Both the position numbers and the translations under genes were made by a program. Below, one piece after another: positions 43,420 to 53,500 of a DNA stretch of 64,000 bases (position 1 is the stretch's first letter; every line of letters begins with the position of its first letter). The notes beneath the pieces were generated by a model. It ran no database searches, was not told the DNA's origin, and saw only the letters and a program-made list of their open reading frames with translations. Origin of the DNA: Siphlonurus alternatus (lineage: Eukaryota; Arthropoda; Insecta; Ephemeroptera; Siphlonuridae). The stretch lies in assembly GCA_949825025.1 (NCBI GenBank), contig OX463781.1, positions 42,587,469 through 42,651,468 of the forward strand. The letters run 5' to 3'.

Positions 43420-45373
43420 CACTTAGGCCAGGCAGATATGGTATACACAGTGTAGACAATGGTTTTTCTTCTTTTTTATCCTTCTTTTTCTTCTTGTTCT
43501 TGCATTTCTCTATGTAATTCCGTGGATAGCCGTTATTTTTTAAAATTTCTGAAATTTTATTTTCTTCCCCCGCCAATTTTTCTGGGTCTTTGCAAATATT
43601 TTTTGCTCGGTAAAGCAAAGTATTGGCCAGCCCTGATTTTGTTGCATGGGGGTGATTTGACGTATAATGCAAATATTTACCTGAATCAGTTTTCTTTCTA
43701 AACACGTTGGTTGTAATTTTTCCATCCTGTTTCTGTACCCACACATCCAGAAAAGGTAAACAATTATCACTTTCCATTTCCATAGTAAATTTTATTGTAG
43801 ATGCTTGGTTATTCATGTGAGACAAAAAATCTGTGACAGGTCTGATATTTTCTGGCCAGATAATGAAAGTGTCATCAACATATCTTTTATATAAAACAGG
43901 TTTTGTGTCAAAACTATTAATTGCCTCTAATTCAAGTTTTTCCATAAAAATGTCACAAATAACAGGAGAGAGGGGGGAACCCATTGCCATGCCATTTTTT
44001 TGTTTATAGAAACTTGTGTTAAACTGAAAATATGTGTTTTTAAGACATAACGTAGTTAATTCCATGATAGTTGCCACACTAAGTTTTGTTCTATCTTTAA
44101 GAGACAAATCACTTTTTAATTTTTCTTTTACTAATATCAGAGCTTCGTCTACTGGAGTTTTAGTGAACATACTTACAACATCAAAGCTAACCATTATATG
44201 TGAAGGATCTATTTCTGTATCATATATTTCTTGTGCAAATTCTATGGAGTTTTTTATGAAGGAAGGAGAAGTTCCTGATACTGGATTAATAATTTTCACT
44301 AGAAATCTCGCAAGTTCTTGACAAGGAGACCCGATGCTACTCACAATAGGTCTTACAGGAATATTTGTTTTATGGATTTTTGGTAAGCCATATAAATGAG
44401 GAGGTTTGCAGTTTCTCGGTGCCAGGAAAAGACGTTGTTGTTTACTGATACTACTCAATTTAGCTAACGATTTATTCACTTTTTGTTCCAATGTTTTCGT
44501 TGGATCTGATTTTAATAATTCATAATCATCACTTTCGACTAATTCACATAATTTTGCTTCATATTCCACTTTATCTTGAATAACAGTAATATTACCCTTA
44601 TCTGCTTTACTAATAACAATTGTTTTATTTTTCTGTAAATTATTCAAGGCTTTAATTTCTTCAGTTGTAATATTACTTTTGAAATGTTTATGTTTCTCAA
44701 TACATTCTTTTATTTTTAATCTAAATTCTGATAATTTTTCGGGTGCCAAGGTAATCGATGCAACTTCAACAGACTTGATAATTTCTAACGCAGGTATTGT
44801 ACTCGGAGCAATAGCAAAATTTAGACCTTTACTAAGAACTTCCGTCTCAACTTGTGTCAAGGTTGTTTTTGACAGGTTGACAACACACGCTGGTGGGGTA
44901 ACAACCTTGGCCGTATGAACCAAACCATTCGCGTTCTGTGGTGTCAGCTTCTGTAGCTTCTTCTCGTGCACTGCTTTCTGCTTCGTATCTATCGCTAGCA
45001 ACTTTTTCTCCACAGCCTGCGTTAAAAAAGATGCTTCTTCTTGATCAACTTCATTCAAAACCTGATTTTTTATGCATTCTGAACTATTTTTACAAACAAA
45101 AATTTCCTTCCTTGATTCTTTTATACAATCATTTAATAGCAATTTCTCGGCTTTTCTTAATATATTACTACTACTGTTATTCCATGCTTTTTTATTAATT
45201 TTAATAAAATTTGGGATCAAGTTTTTAACTTTACAAGATGTCAAAAAAGTAAAAGAATTTTCACTTTTCACTTTCTTCACTGCTCGACGTTCGTAGGTCT
45301 TGAATTCATGTTTAAATGCGGGCCCATACCGCTTATAAATGTTAGAGAAAGATAATTGCAAGCGAGGTAACAT
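42815..45373 (-). CDS. Penelope-like element reverse transcriptase with GIY-YIG endonuclease (852 aa)
   Basis: One intact frame of 852 residues. The reverse transcriptase domain has motif A (VSFDVVSMF, D near residue 398), motif B (NGMAMGSPLSPV, 460-471) and the catalytic YVDDTF (498-503). Just before the RT fingers is GLPKIHKTNIPVRPIVSSIG, typical of Penelope-like elements. The C-terminal GIY-YIG nuclease begins near residue 687: VIYSIPC, EYVGETSR, then R/E-rich segments. It ends with a Pro-rich tail. The protein would copy element RNA and nick the target DNA. Length is normal for the Penelope group, and no frameshift or stop is seen, so this copy may be active. The start ATG lies within the upstream end repeat copy B. 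Confidence 0.95.
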   Translation of the reverse strand: MLPRLQLSFSNIYKRYGPAFKHEFKTYERRAVKKVKSENSFTFLTSCKVKNLIPNFIKINKKAWNNSSSNILRKAEKLLLNDCIKESRKEIFVCKNSSECIKNQVLNEVDQEEASFLTQAVEKKLLAIDTKQKAVHEKKLQKLTPQNANGLVHTAKVVTPPACVVNLSKTTLTQVETEVLSKGLNFAIAPSTIPALEIIKSVEVASITLAPEKLSEFRLKIKECIEKHKHFKSNITTEEIKALNNLQKNKTIVISKADKGNITVIQDKVEYEAKLCELVESDDYELLKSDPTKTLEQKVNKSLAKLSSISKQQRLFLAPRNCKPPHLYGLPKIHKTNIPVRPIVSSIGSPCQELARFLVKIINPVSGTSPSFIKNSIEFAQEIYDTEIDPSHIMVSFDVVSMFTKTPVDEALILVKEKLKSDLSLKDRTKLSVATIMELTTLCLKNTYFQFNTSFYKQKNGMAMGSPLSPVICDIFMEKLELEAINSFDTKPVLYKRYVDDTFIIWPENIRPVTDFLSHMNNQASTIKFTMEMESDNCLPFLDVWVQKQDGKITTNVFRKKTDSGKYLHYTSNHPHATKSGLANTLLYRAKNICKDPEKLAGEENKISEILKNNGYPRNYIEKCKNKKKKKDKKEEKPLSTLCIPYLPGLSEKIQRIGNKFNLRTVFSSNDTIKKRLCITKPRGTSMNKDVIYSIPCECKKEYVGETSRPVEIRVDEHKNLIVKKTAGYSKLADHALSNNHSILWDQAKVIGRESVWKKRKVHEAAEMTRRGSDIISQPSYELDCIWTELLKKEKPARNVFVAKQVHAAVVHRVPPPPPPPSQDSSSNAHVTPPPRRSARLCTRAAQVRSRV

Positions 45374-45508
45374 AATGAATGTGTAATTACAATAAGCAAT
45401 TACCTTGTAACTGGGCTATTTCCCTCGCTGAAAATTGTTCCCTTTACACTCTATACGATGCACTTAAAAAACACACACAGTTCAAACGTGCACAGTTAAA
45501 ATATAAAA

Positions 45509-45551
45509 AACATAAGCTTTCGGTAACTTGCCGCCACCGTCGTCAGATGTT
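45509..45551 (-). ncRNA. Hammerhead ribozyme motif, Penelope copy B
   Basis: Same sequence as 42763-42805. Located upstream of the full-length ORF, where cleavage would set the 5' end of the element transcript. Confidence 0.7.
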
Positions 45552-45560
45552 ACTTTGACA

Positions 45561-46150
45561 CTAAACTCGAGACCTCACTTGGGCAGCTCGTGTACAAAGC
45601 CTTGCCGAGCGGCGGGGAGGGGGAGTCACGTGTGCGTTGCTGCTGCTGTCTTGACTGGGAGGAGGAGGCGGGGGAGGCACCCGGTGCACCACGGCAGCAT
45701 GTACTTGTTTTGCAACAAACACATTACGGGCTGGCTTCTCCTTCTTTAACAATTCTGTCCAGATGCAATCAAGCTCATAGCTTGGTTGACTTATAATATC
45801 AGACCCCCGTCTTGTCATTTCCGCAGCTTCGTGAACTTTTCGTTTCTTCCACACGCTCTCTCGGCCAATAACTTTTGCTTGATCCCAAAGTATAGAATGA
45901 TTATTAGAAAGAGCATGGTCTGCTAATTTAGAATAACCAGCGGTTTTCTTTACAATTAAATTTTTGTGTTCATCAACCCTTATTTCTACTGGCCTACTAT
46001 AGTCTCACCAACATATTCTTTTTTGCACTCACATGGAATTGAATATATAACATCTTTATTCATACTTGTACCACGTGGTTTGGTAATGCAGAGACGTTTC
46101 TTTATGGTGTCATTTGATGAAAAAACCGTCCGTAAATTAAATTTGTTACC
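45561..46150 (-). pseudogene. Penelope ORF, C-terminal fragment (copy B)
   Basis: Encodes the GIY-YIG region and tail as in copy A, but the frame is broken near 46000 by a two-base insertion. The last 97 codons are unchanged. Confidence 0.85.
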
Positions 46151-46206
46151 AATACGTTGTATTTTTTTACAAACGTCTCTGCATTACCAAACCACGTGGT
46201 ACAAGT

Positions 46207-46707
46207 ATGAATAAAGATGTTATATATTCAATTCCATGTGAGTGCAAAAAAGAATATGTTGGTGAGACTAGTAGGCCAGTAGAAATAAGGGTTGATGAAC
46301 ACAAAAATTTAATTGTAAAGAAAACCGCTGGTTATTCTAAATTAGCAGACCATGCTCTTTCTAATAATCATTCTATACTTTGGGATCAAGCAAAAGTTAT
46401 TGGCCGAGAGAGCGTGTGGAAGAAACGAAAAGTTCACGAAGCTGCGGAAATGACAAGACGGGGGTCTGATATTATAAGTCAACCAAGCTATGAGCTTGAT
46501 TGCATCTGGACAGAATTGTTAAAGAAGGAGAAGCCAGCCCGTAATGTGTTTGTTGCAAAACAAGTACATGCTGCCGTGGTGCACCGGGTGCCTCCCCCGC
46601 CTCCTCCTCCCAGTCAAGACAGCAGCAGCAACGCACACGTGACTCCCCCTCCCCGCCGCTCGGCAAGGCTTTGTACACGAGCTGCCCAAGTGAGGTCTCG
46701 AGTTTAG
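46207..46707 (+). pseudogene. Penelope ORF, C-terminal fragment (copy C, inverted)
   Basis: 166 codons identical in translation to the last 166 residues of the full ORF (GIY-YIG nuclease and tail). 5'-truncated, with no RT domain. The first ATG is internal to the original protein. Confidence 0.9.
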
Positions 46708-46716
46708 TGTCAAAGT

Positions 46717-46759
46717 AACATCTGACGACGGTGGCGGCAAGTTACCGAAAGCTTATGTT
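46717..46759 (+). ncRNA. Hammerhead ribozyme motif, Penelope copy C
   Basis: AACAT, CTGACGA, stem II, GAAAGCT, T, ATGTT; identical to copies A and B but on the plus strand. Confidence 0.7.
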
Positions 46760-47429
46760 TTTTATATTTTAACTGTGCACGTTTGAACTGTGTGTGTTTT
46801 TTAAGTGCATCGTATAGAGTGTAAAGGGAACAATTTTCAGCGAGGGAAATAGCCCAGTTACAAGGTAATTGCTTATTGTAATTACACATTCATATATATA
46901 TATATTGTTTAAATTATATTGAATACCTCTATCTTAATAAGTTATTAATTAGGTCGTTGGGGTGGTACATTTTCATTAAAATTATAATATGATAATATTA
47001 TAATATTTATAATGTTATTAAAAGTTATTGAAAATGTGCCATGCAATTAAGACAGTAAAAAATATTAATTAGTCGTCAGACAGGACCATTCGCTTTTTCA
47101 TGTTCGCTCCTGCTGTTTGTTTACCCTCCTTTGCAACCACATCCACAACACAGTCTCCCGCGAGGGGGGCAAAAAGAAGCGTGCCATGTGCACCGTCGAA
47201 ATGACGTCAAACCTTTTAAAATTTTAGTTTCTAAATGTGGGCATAATAATAAAATCTAGTCAAAAATTTTTTCACCTAAAATTGAGATTACAAGAAAGAA
47301 AGCTATATTGAAGAAAAAAAAATTTGGGGTGACCCTGCCTTTAAGCAAGATTAAATGCAACAAATAGAGAAATTGTAGCATGTAATATTGTAATAGCATC
47401 AAGCCCTAAGAAAATCACTTGCAACTGGT

Positions 47430-47515
47430 CTAGAGCCCCTCCTTAGGGGTAGGGAAAGGGGTGATGACTGAGGCAGCAATGGCAGCAGCTCGCTGACTTG
47501 CTAACACAGCAGCTG
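47430..47515 (-). CDS. sbb: Terminal coding exon of scribbler/ZNF609
   Basis: Acceptor TTTCCTTGCAG at 47526-47516, exon reading (G)CA GCT GCT GTG..., stop TAG at 47432-47430. Joined to the donor GGAG/GTAAGC at 49154 it gives [19 protein letters not shown] and ends KEGL. The VLASQ...A stretch resembles the C-terminal ALVASQQ-type segment of ZNF608/609, which supports the join. CAGCAG makes a NAGNAG acceptor, so one alanine may be optional. Because the exon is so short it is easy to miss. Confidence 0.8.
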
Positions 47516-50500
47516 CTGCAAGGAAACAAACCTCATCAGCATTTTAGTTATTTGCTAAAATTATTGCTAGGACTTGAAAATGCAGTGCTGATTTAATAAT
47601 TAATTTAATGGTCATTCCAATTTGAAATCAAGCTGGTTATACTCAGTCAAAATCCCTGTTTTATAAAATTTACCTAAAAAATTAAAATACAAAGTGATCT
47701 AAAATTATGTTATTTCTCTACTATATTCTCACCTGTTTCTAATTATATTTCTAATCTATAATAACTCCTTGCTGTAATAATGTCAAATTGGAAAATGGTT
47801 ATAAACATTAGGAATAAAAGAAAAATAATTTTATATTCACATGATGCTCTTTACTGATTTTTTTTCTTTTTTTTTTTTTTTTTTAAACACAGTACAATAT
47901 ATTATGGTTGTTGGTCCATCAAGGCATCTAATGCATAGTACGATTTCAATTAATCACTGACATTACGCTACTAGAAGCGAAAGGTGTGTGTGATACAGCC
48001 CATATTTATTATTATAATTTCTTTAAATACAGATCCAGATATATAATGTTATTATTTTTTTTTTTTTTAAATATTTTTTGTCTTTTTATCCACATACAAA
48101 TATAATGAAGCACCTAAGAGGAAAAACTTTTTTTTTTTTTGCTTTTAATATTTTTTTTTTCTTTTAATTATTTATATATTATTAATACATGTTGTACACA
48201 CACATAAACCTATATATAATAAAAGTTCCCCATGCACTTTATTTCCTATTATTTTTTATCATCATAATAATCATGGCATTATTCTATAAGAATATTTTTA
48301 TACCATGTAATATATTAGAATAATTACATTAATTAATTTTTCGTTTTCTTTTAAAAAAAAAAGTCTTGGAGTTTTTGCTGTGAAGCGAAGTTTTGTGGCT
48401 TTGTTTTGCCGCGATACCCGTCAATATGCAAGCTTGCAAGAAGCAGCAGCTTACGTAAGTGCAAAGTTTTGCGTGCTGGGATTGAAAACTAGCGAGAATG
48501 TTATCATAATTATTAGACGGAGACGTCAAATGAATTGCGATCTCACACGAACACTGTTCTAAAACAATTATACATACAATTATTATATATTTTTTTTCCA
48601 GCATCACAATTAACTGCACAGTTCATAGCAAGTGGCTATTTTTTTTAAATTAATTAAATTTTACATGTATTTTGTTTTGCCATAGCTATGGATAAGATAT
48701 CACAGCCTAAAAAAGACAATTAAAAAAAAAATCAAGATATCATTCTCATATTTTTTCACTTTTTGTTATAATTTTTACAAATTGATTTTTTTTTCTTATA
48801 GTAACAAAAATATTTTAAAAAGAGTTCATCTAGTAGCATTTTATTTATTTATTTATTTTTTGTTACAACCACCTGGTTCAATCTGGAATGACCATCTGAA
48901 AGCCAAATGGGGTATTTAGGGTGGGTAAAGGAAGAACAAAAAAAAATATTATAATTAAACAAAACAAAAAGTATTTCTTTTTAAATAAAAAAATAAAAAA
49001 GTTCACTTTTTTGTTAGGGCCTTGTGAGGACTAGTCTTTTTTTTTTTTTTATTATAATTTTCTCGACGTCACCATGTTAAGACGATGGTGATGGCGAGAG
49101 GTGACACTTTCTGGCGTCAGCACTGCACTGTCATGGTCGCACGAGGGGCTTACCTCCATACGGAGCGGTGGCGTATTGTCCCGGCATTAGAGGGTAGCCC
49201 AGACCGACGTGCGTGTGATGGTGCGTGTGCACGTGTCGCTGAGGGGGTGGGGAGCGCAGGGGGGCGGGGGCCTCCTTGCTATCTGGGCCCGAGGACTTGT
49301 TCGTGGGAGGTCCACCAGGGGTAGGTGTGGCGCCACTAGACGCAACAAGCCCACCTGGAAGAATACCTCCCCCGCCACCTCCTCCCCCGCTAGGAGGGCC
49401 AGCCCCGCAACTAGGGGGCGTCGGCTGCTGCTGTGGCGTACAAGAACTCTTAGGCGTTGGAGATTTTAAAGCTCTCTCTTGTAATTCATGTATTTTATGA
49501 GATGAATAATATTGACTTGCATGATGTTGTAACATATCTAATGCTTTTGTAGGAGCTGATGGAGGTCCTCTAGATAAATCTTCAGGACCGTGGTACCTCA
49601 TTTGTGGATGTAGATATGGATTTGCTCCATAAGGACCTGGTACCAACATTGGATTCATACTTCGGTACATTGGATGGTTTGGATCGAAGGGTAAAGCTCC
49701 GTAGTGCGGTGACTGCATGAAGCCAGGGTGGTGGATGTAGGCGTAGGAGTTGGTTGGGGGAGGAGGTCCTTGAGTCTCCATCGTAGGCTTGACTCCCTCC
49801 TGCTTCGACGCCTTCTCCTGCTCCTTCTTCTCGGCCAGGCTCTTCTCCTCGGCCTTGTCCTTGTGGCTCGACAACTTGGGGCTGGCCAAAGTTGAGTTCT
49901 TGCTTCCCTTATCCTTGCTGACTGTCGCGTCAAGGGGTTGAGCTGGAGCCTCTTTACGTCGCACCGCCTGTGCTTGTTGTTGTGCTTGCTGTTGTTGCTG
50001 CTGCAGCTGTTGAGACTGCTGAGCTTGCTGCTCAGGATACAAATAGTACCTCCTCAACTCTTCAGCTTGACGTTGGTACAAATACTGATTTGTGTCGTAA
50101 CTTGAGAATTTACTTTTGTCATTCATTTGACTTTTCATCTCAATACTTTCTTTCAATATTTGATGGTTTTCAATTTGCTTTTCTTTTAAATTAATACTAG
50201 GCTCTGTTTTTATAGATCTACCCATATCTTTATTACTATTAGATACACTTCCACTAATTCCACTTCCTATCATTTTATTACTTTGTGTTTCTGATGATAA
50301 TTTTTCTTCTTTAATATCTTTAATAATTTTATCTTTTTCATTTAAAGATTTAGGTCGTTCTAAAGCTTCAGGTTGTTCCATATATTTATCTGCCATTACT
50401 GACATGGGGTAGTTAGGATCAATATTGTAAGGGTAGCCAGGGACATAACTGTAGGGGAAGTAATGAGGTTGTTGGGGAGGGGGAGGGATTTGTTGTTGTT

Positions 50501-53500
50501 GTTGTTGTTGCAACAGTTTCTGCTGGAAGTCCACGGGATTTGGAACCGACACTGGGATAGAAATATCCTTCTTATCTTTATCCACTCCCCCACTGTTTCT
50601 GTCCTTGCTGATATCAGACAAATCTCTCTTCTCTCCGTCCTTGCCCTTATTTTCTTGGGGAGGCACTACATTACTCTGAGGTACAGAGGGAACCAAGTAT
50701 GGAGGTTGTCCATAGAATGGATATATTCCGTAATGGCTGAGGTTATGAGGAGGTTGACTCTCGACCTTCTTGTTGTCGATCTTGGCTTGTCCCTTGTCTC
50801 CAACCTCTGATTCGAGCACTGGGGCTCCATCATCAGAAATGTCAGAGTAGGCAGGACTCTGCACATCTTCTCGGCCCTCACTGGGAGTGGGTAGAGCGAG
50901 AGGGGAGCTCTCCATGCCGTACATGCCTCCGTTAAGTAGCTCTGGTTGGGGACTGCTAGCTGGGGATTTACGACTCTTTTTCTTGCCAGACGGAGAACCT
51001 GGTAGCGGACTGCCTTGAATCGTAGGCATCCCGACCTTGCTCTTCTCCTTGTTCTTGTCTCCAATCTCAGGCATCAGCTTGCCAGTCTGCACAGCCTTGA
51101 GAGGTGAAGACGTGATTCCCACCACAGTCCTCTGCTGAGGCGGAGGTGGGATCTTCACTTTGTACTTGTCACACAGTTTAGCTGGCTCTTGTGAGGGCAC
51201 ACAAGGGGGTGTGACAGACGTAACAACGGGGGCTGGGGTGGGCTGTGGGGTCAACGGCAGTGGCTGCTGTTGAATTGGGGGTAGAGGTTGTGACAAGATT
51301 GGGACCACTTTGACTGACGACGGAGGGGTTGGAATATTTATCACTGGGGCGTTATTAACTTGCGACACTGTCACTGGACGCATGGTTAGAGGTAAAGCAC
51401 CTACTGGAACTAACGTCGTTGGAGATGACACTGCTGGTTTATTACCATTACTACTACTACTATTACTACTACTGTTACTTATACTACTAGCACTATTACT
51501 ATTACAGTACACACCCACTGGGAAATGAGATACTGGCGGTAAGCTACTAGGCTCCTCTAAGGGACCGTAACGTAATACGCCGGGTTTCACCAGGTTCTTG
51601 TCTGCACTTGGGGTGGCAGCAGTCTCGGGCGGTGCTGAGGAAGGCAAGGGTGGTTGTGGTTGGCTGGGGGAGGGTGCTTGTGGTGGGACTGCCGGCAGAG
51701 TCGCTGGCTCCACCACCGCAGCAGCCTCTTCTTTCCTTGCCTCTGGCTTGGGCAAGGGAGAAGATTTCTCTGGAGAGGGACTTGGGGGTACACTAGGGGG
51801 CTCTGCATTGCTTTCATCGTTTTCTGATAGACTGATTGCGTCCTTCGAGTCCAGCAGTGAGTCTTCTTCTCCACCACCGTGTGCATGAGACTGGTGATAC
51901 TTGAGACCATTGATGTGCTTGTACTTCTTGGAGCAGTTTGGCTCGGGGCACTCCAGGAGGACTGGTGAGGTTGGCGGGCTTGCGGTAGGGCCTCGAGAGC
52001 CTGACCGACTTCTCTTGCCCCCCGCTCCGTTGCCAGTGCTGGCCACAGTCTCCTCTGTCTCTGAGGCTCGTCCCTTTCGCTTGTTGTTGGTGTCCGGGCG
52101 TGGGGTGGCGAAGGCAGGGACGGTGGGAGGAGCGGGAGAGCCAGCAGCCCCCCGGCGACCCTTGGCTCCGTTACGAAGTTTGCTGTGCACCGATGAGCGC
52201 GTCTCGGTGAAGTTGCTGAGATCATTGGCAGGAGCTGTGGCAGCTGCACGTCCTCGCTTGCCTCGGCCCTTGGGCGTTCTGGCATCAAGGTCACTCGTGG
52301 GGGAGTCGCAGAACCTGAGGGCAAACAAAGGGTCAGTCATAAGCAACACATAACATGAAGAGGCAGAAAAAAAATTGATGGGAATTAAAATAAAAAAAAG
52401 TACAACCATATGGAAGTAATGTAAATTTTAATTTACATGAGTTACTTAATCTATAAAAATAAATTAGGCTCCAATTAGCAAATTCTCTACATAAATCAAT
52501 ATCATTCAGTTAAGATATTATAATAAAGTGCGTATTTAAGAAACAGAAAAATATAGAAAAATTTCAGTAACAACATACGCTAAAAAAAATATGAATGTGT
52601 ACGTAACACGAAGACATTATTGTATTCAACATTTGAGACTTATGAACTAGAGACCCACCTGGGGGGAGCCCAGTCGTGCTTGGTGCAGTCCAGGAGGGTT
52701 CCCACGTAAGTCTTGCCGCGCCACGTCACGTTCACCACCAGCACGCCTAGACAAAGACAACTTCCATCAGAACAGGGCATGTTTTATAATTTGGTGTTTA
52801 AACATAATATTTCAAAGTAAACAAAAAAAAATCATCTTAAAAATAAAAAGATCCACACAATATAGACATATTCCTATTTCTGTTATATATAAATATCATT
52901 AACACAGTAAATAAAATAGTTGTGCTACACTGCTTTTTCTCAAGATATTTCAGAGTTCTATAAAATATGATAAATAATAATATTTAATTGTATATATAAT
53001 AATAGTCTTGACATGCTATATTTTTCAACAGTTAAAGGTCCTGTTTTAAGGATGATATTTATAATTAATTATAGGTCCTTAAATTGAACTAAAATTAAAA
53101 CAAACAAAAAACTGAAATAAATTCAACATGAGAGCAAGGGAATTCAGGATATTCTCAGATTCAAAAGGACTGTAGTTCCTCTTATGAGCTTTACATGCAA
53201 TTTGACTACCCACTTTTATGTCTCTATCTATAGTAGAAAAAAAAAATAAAGTAAAATTAGCATGAATATATTGAACTGAAAGTTCTCACTAAATTTTTTG
53301 TAATAACATGGTAGGCAAATTTGTGCATAAAAAATAACATTTATTACTTGCGATATTTTTTTTATAATTTATACAAAGTTATTTTTTTTTAAAATAGCAA
53401 TAAACTGCCCCCCCCCACCCCCCCCCCCCCCCTATGATTGCTGTCAAAGGTCACCATGTTGATAACTTCCTGTTTCTTTGACCATACATATGTAACTGCT

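Larger units (their letters stand above)
45342..46167 (-). repeat. Penelope end repeat copy B (direct, 5'-truncated element)
   Basis: Nearly identical to 42596-43419. It has a two-base TA insertion near 46000, which breaks the frame. It sits upstream of the full-length copy in head-to-tail order and supplies its first 11 codons. Confidence 0.92.
46171..46893 (+). repeat. Penelope end repeat copy C (inverted)
   Basis: Reverse complement of copies A and B, beginning about 70 bases short of B's inner end, so B and C meet head-to-head at about 46168. It ends at 'ACACATTCAT', about 35 bases short of the other copies, next to (AT)n. Confidence 0.92.
41349..47340. mobile_element. 6 kb TTAA-flanked element with roughly 125-bp terminal inverted repeats, hosting the Penelope element
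   Basis: TTAA at 41345-41348 and 47341-47344. Termini are AGACAGGGTCACCC and, inverted, AGGCAGGGTCACCC. Pairing continues for about 125 bases ('CTTGTAATCTCGATTTTAGG', 'TTGACTAGATTTTATTATTA', 'TGCCCACATTT'). TTAA target duplication is typical of piggyBac. Without the Penelope insert (42596-46893) the element would be about 1.7 kb and has no transposase, so it is probably a non-autonomous piggyBac-type element, although other TTAA users are possible. Its right end is 86 bases from the scribbler stop codon. Confidence 0.7.

Noticed and set aside
49155..49500. Plus-strand frames opposite the scribbler C-terminal coding region
   Set aside because: Antisense of the Pro/Gly-rich and His-rich coding sequence; no independent support.
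51587..52353. Long frames (150-245 codons) opposite or out of frame with the scribbler exon
   Set aside because: GC-rich coding DNA gives open shadow frames; only the main frame has the zinc finger and family motifs.
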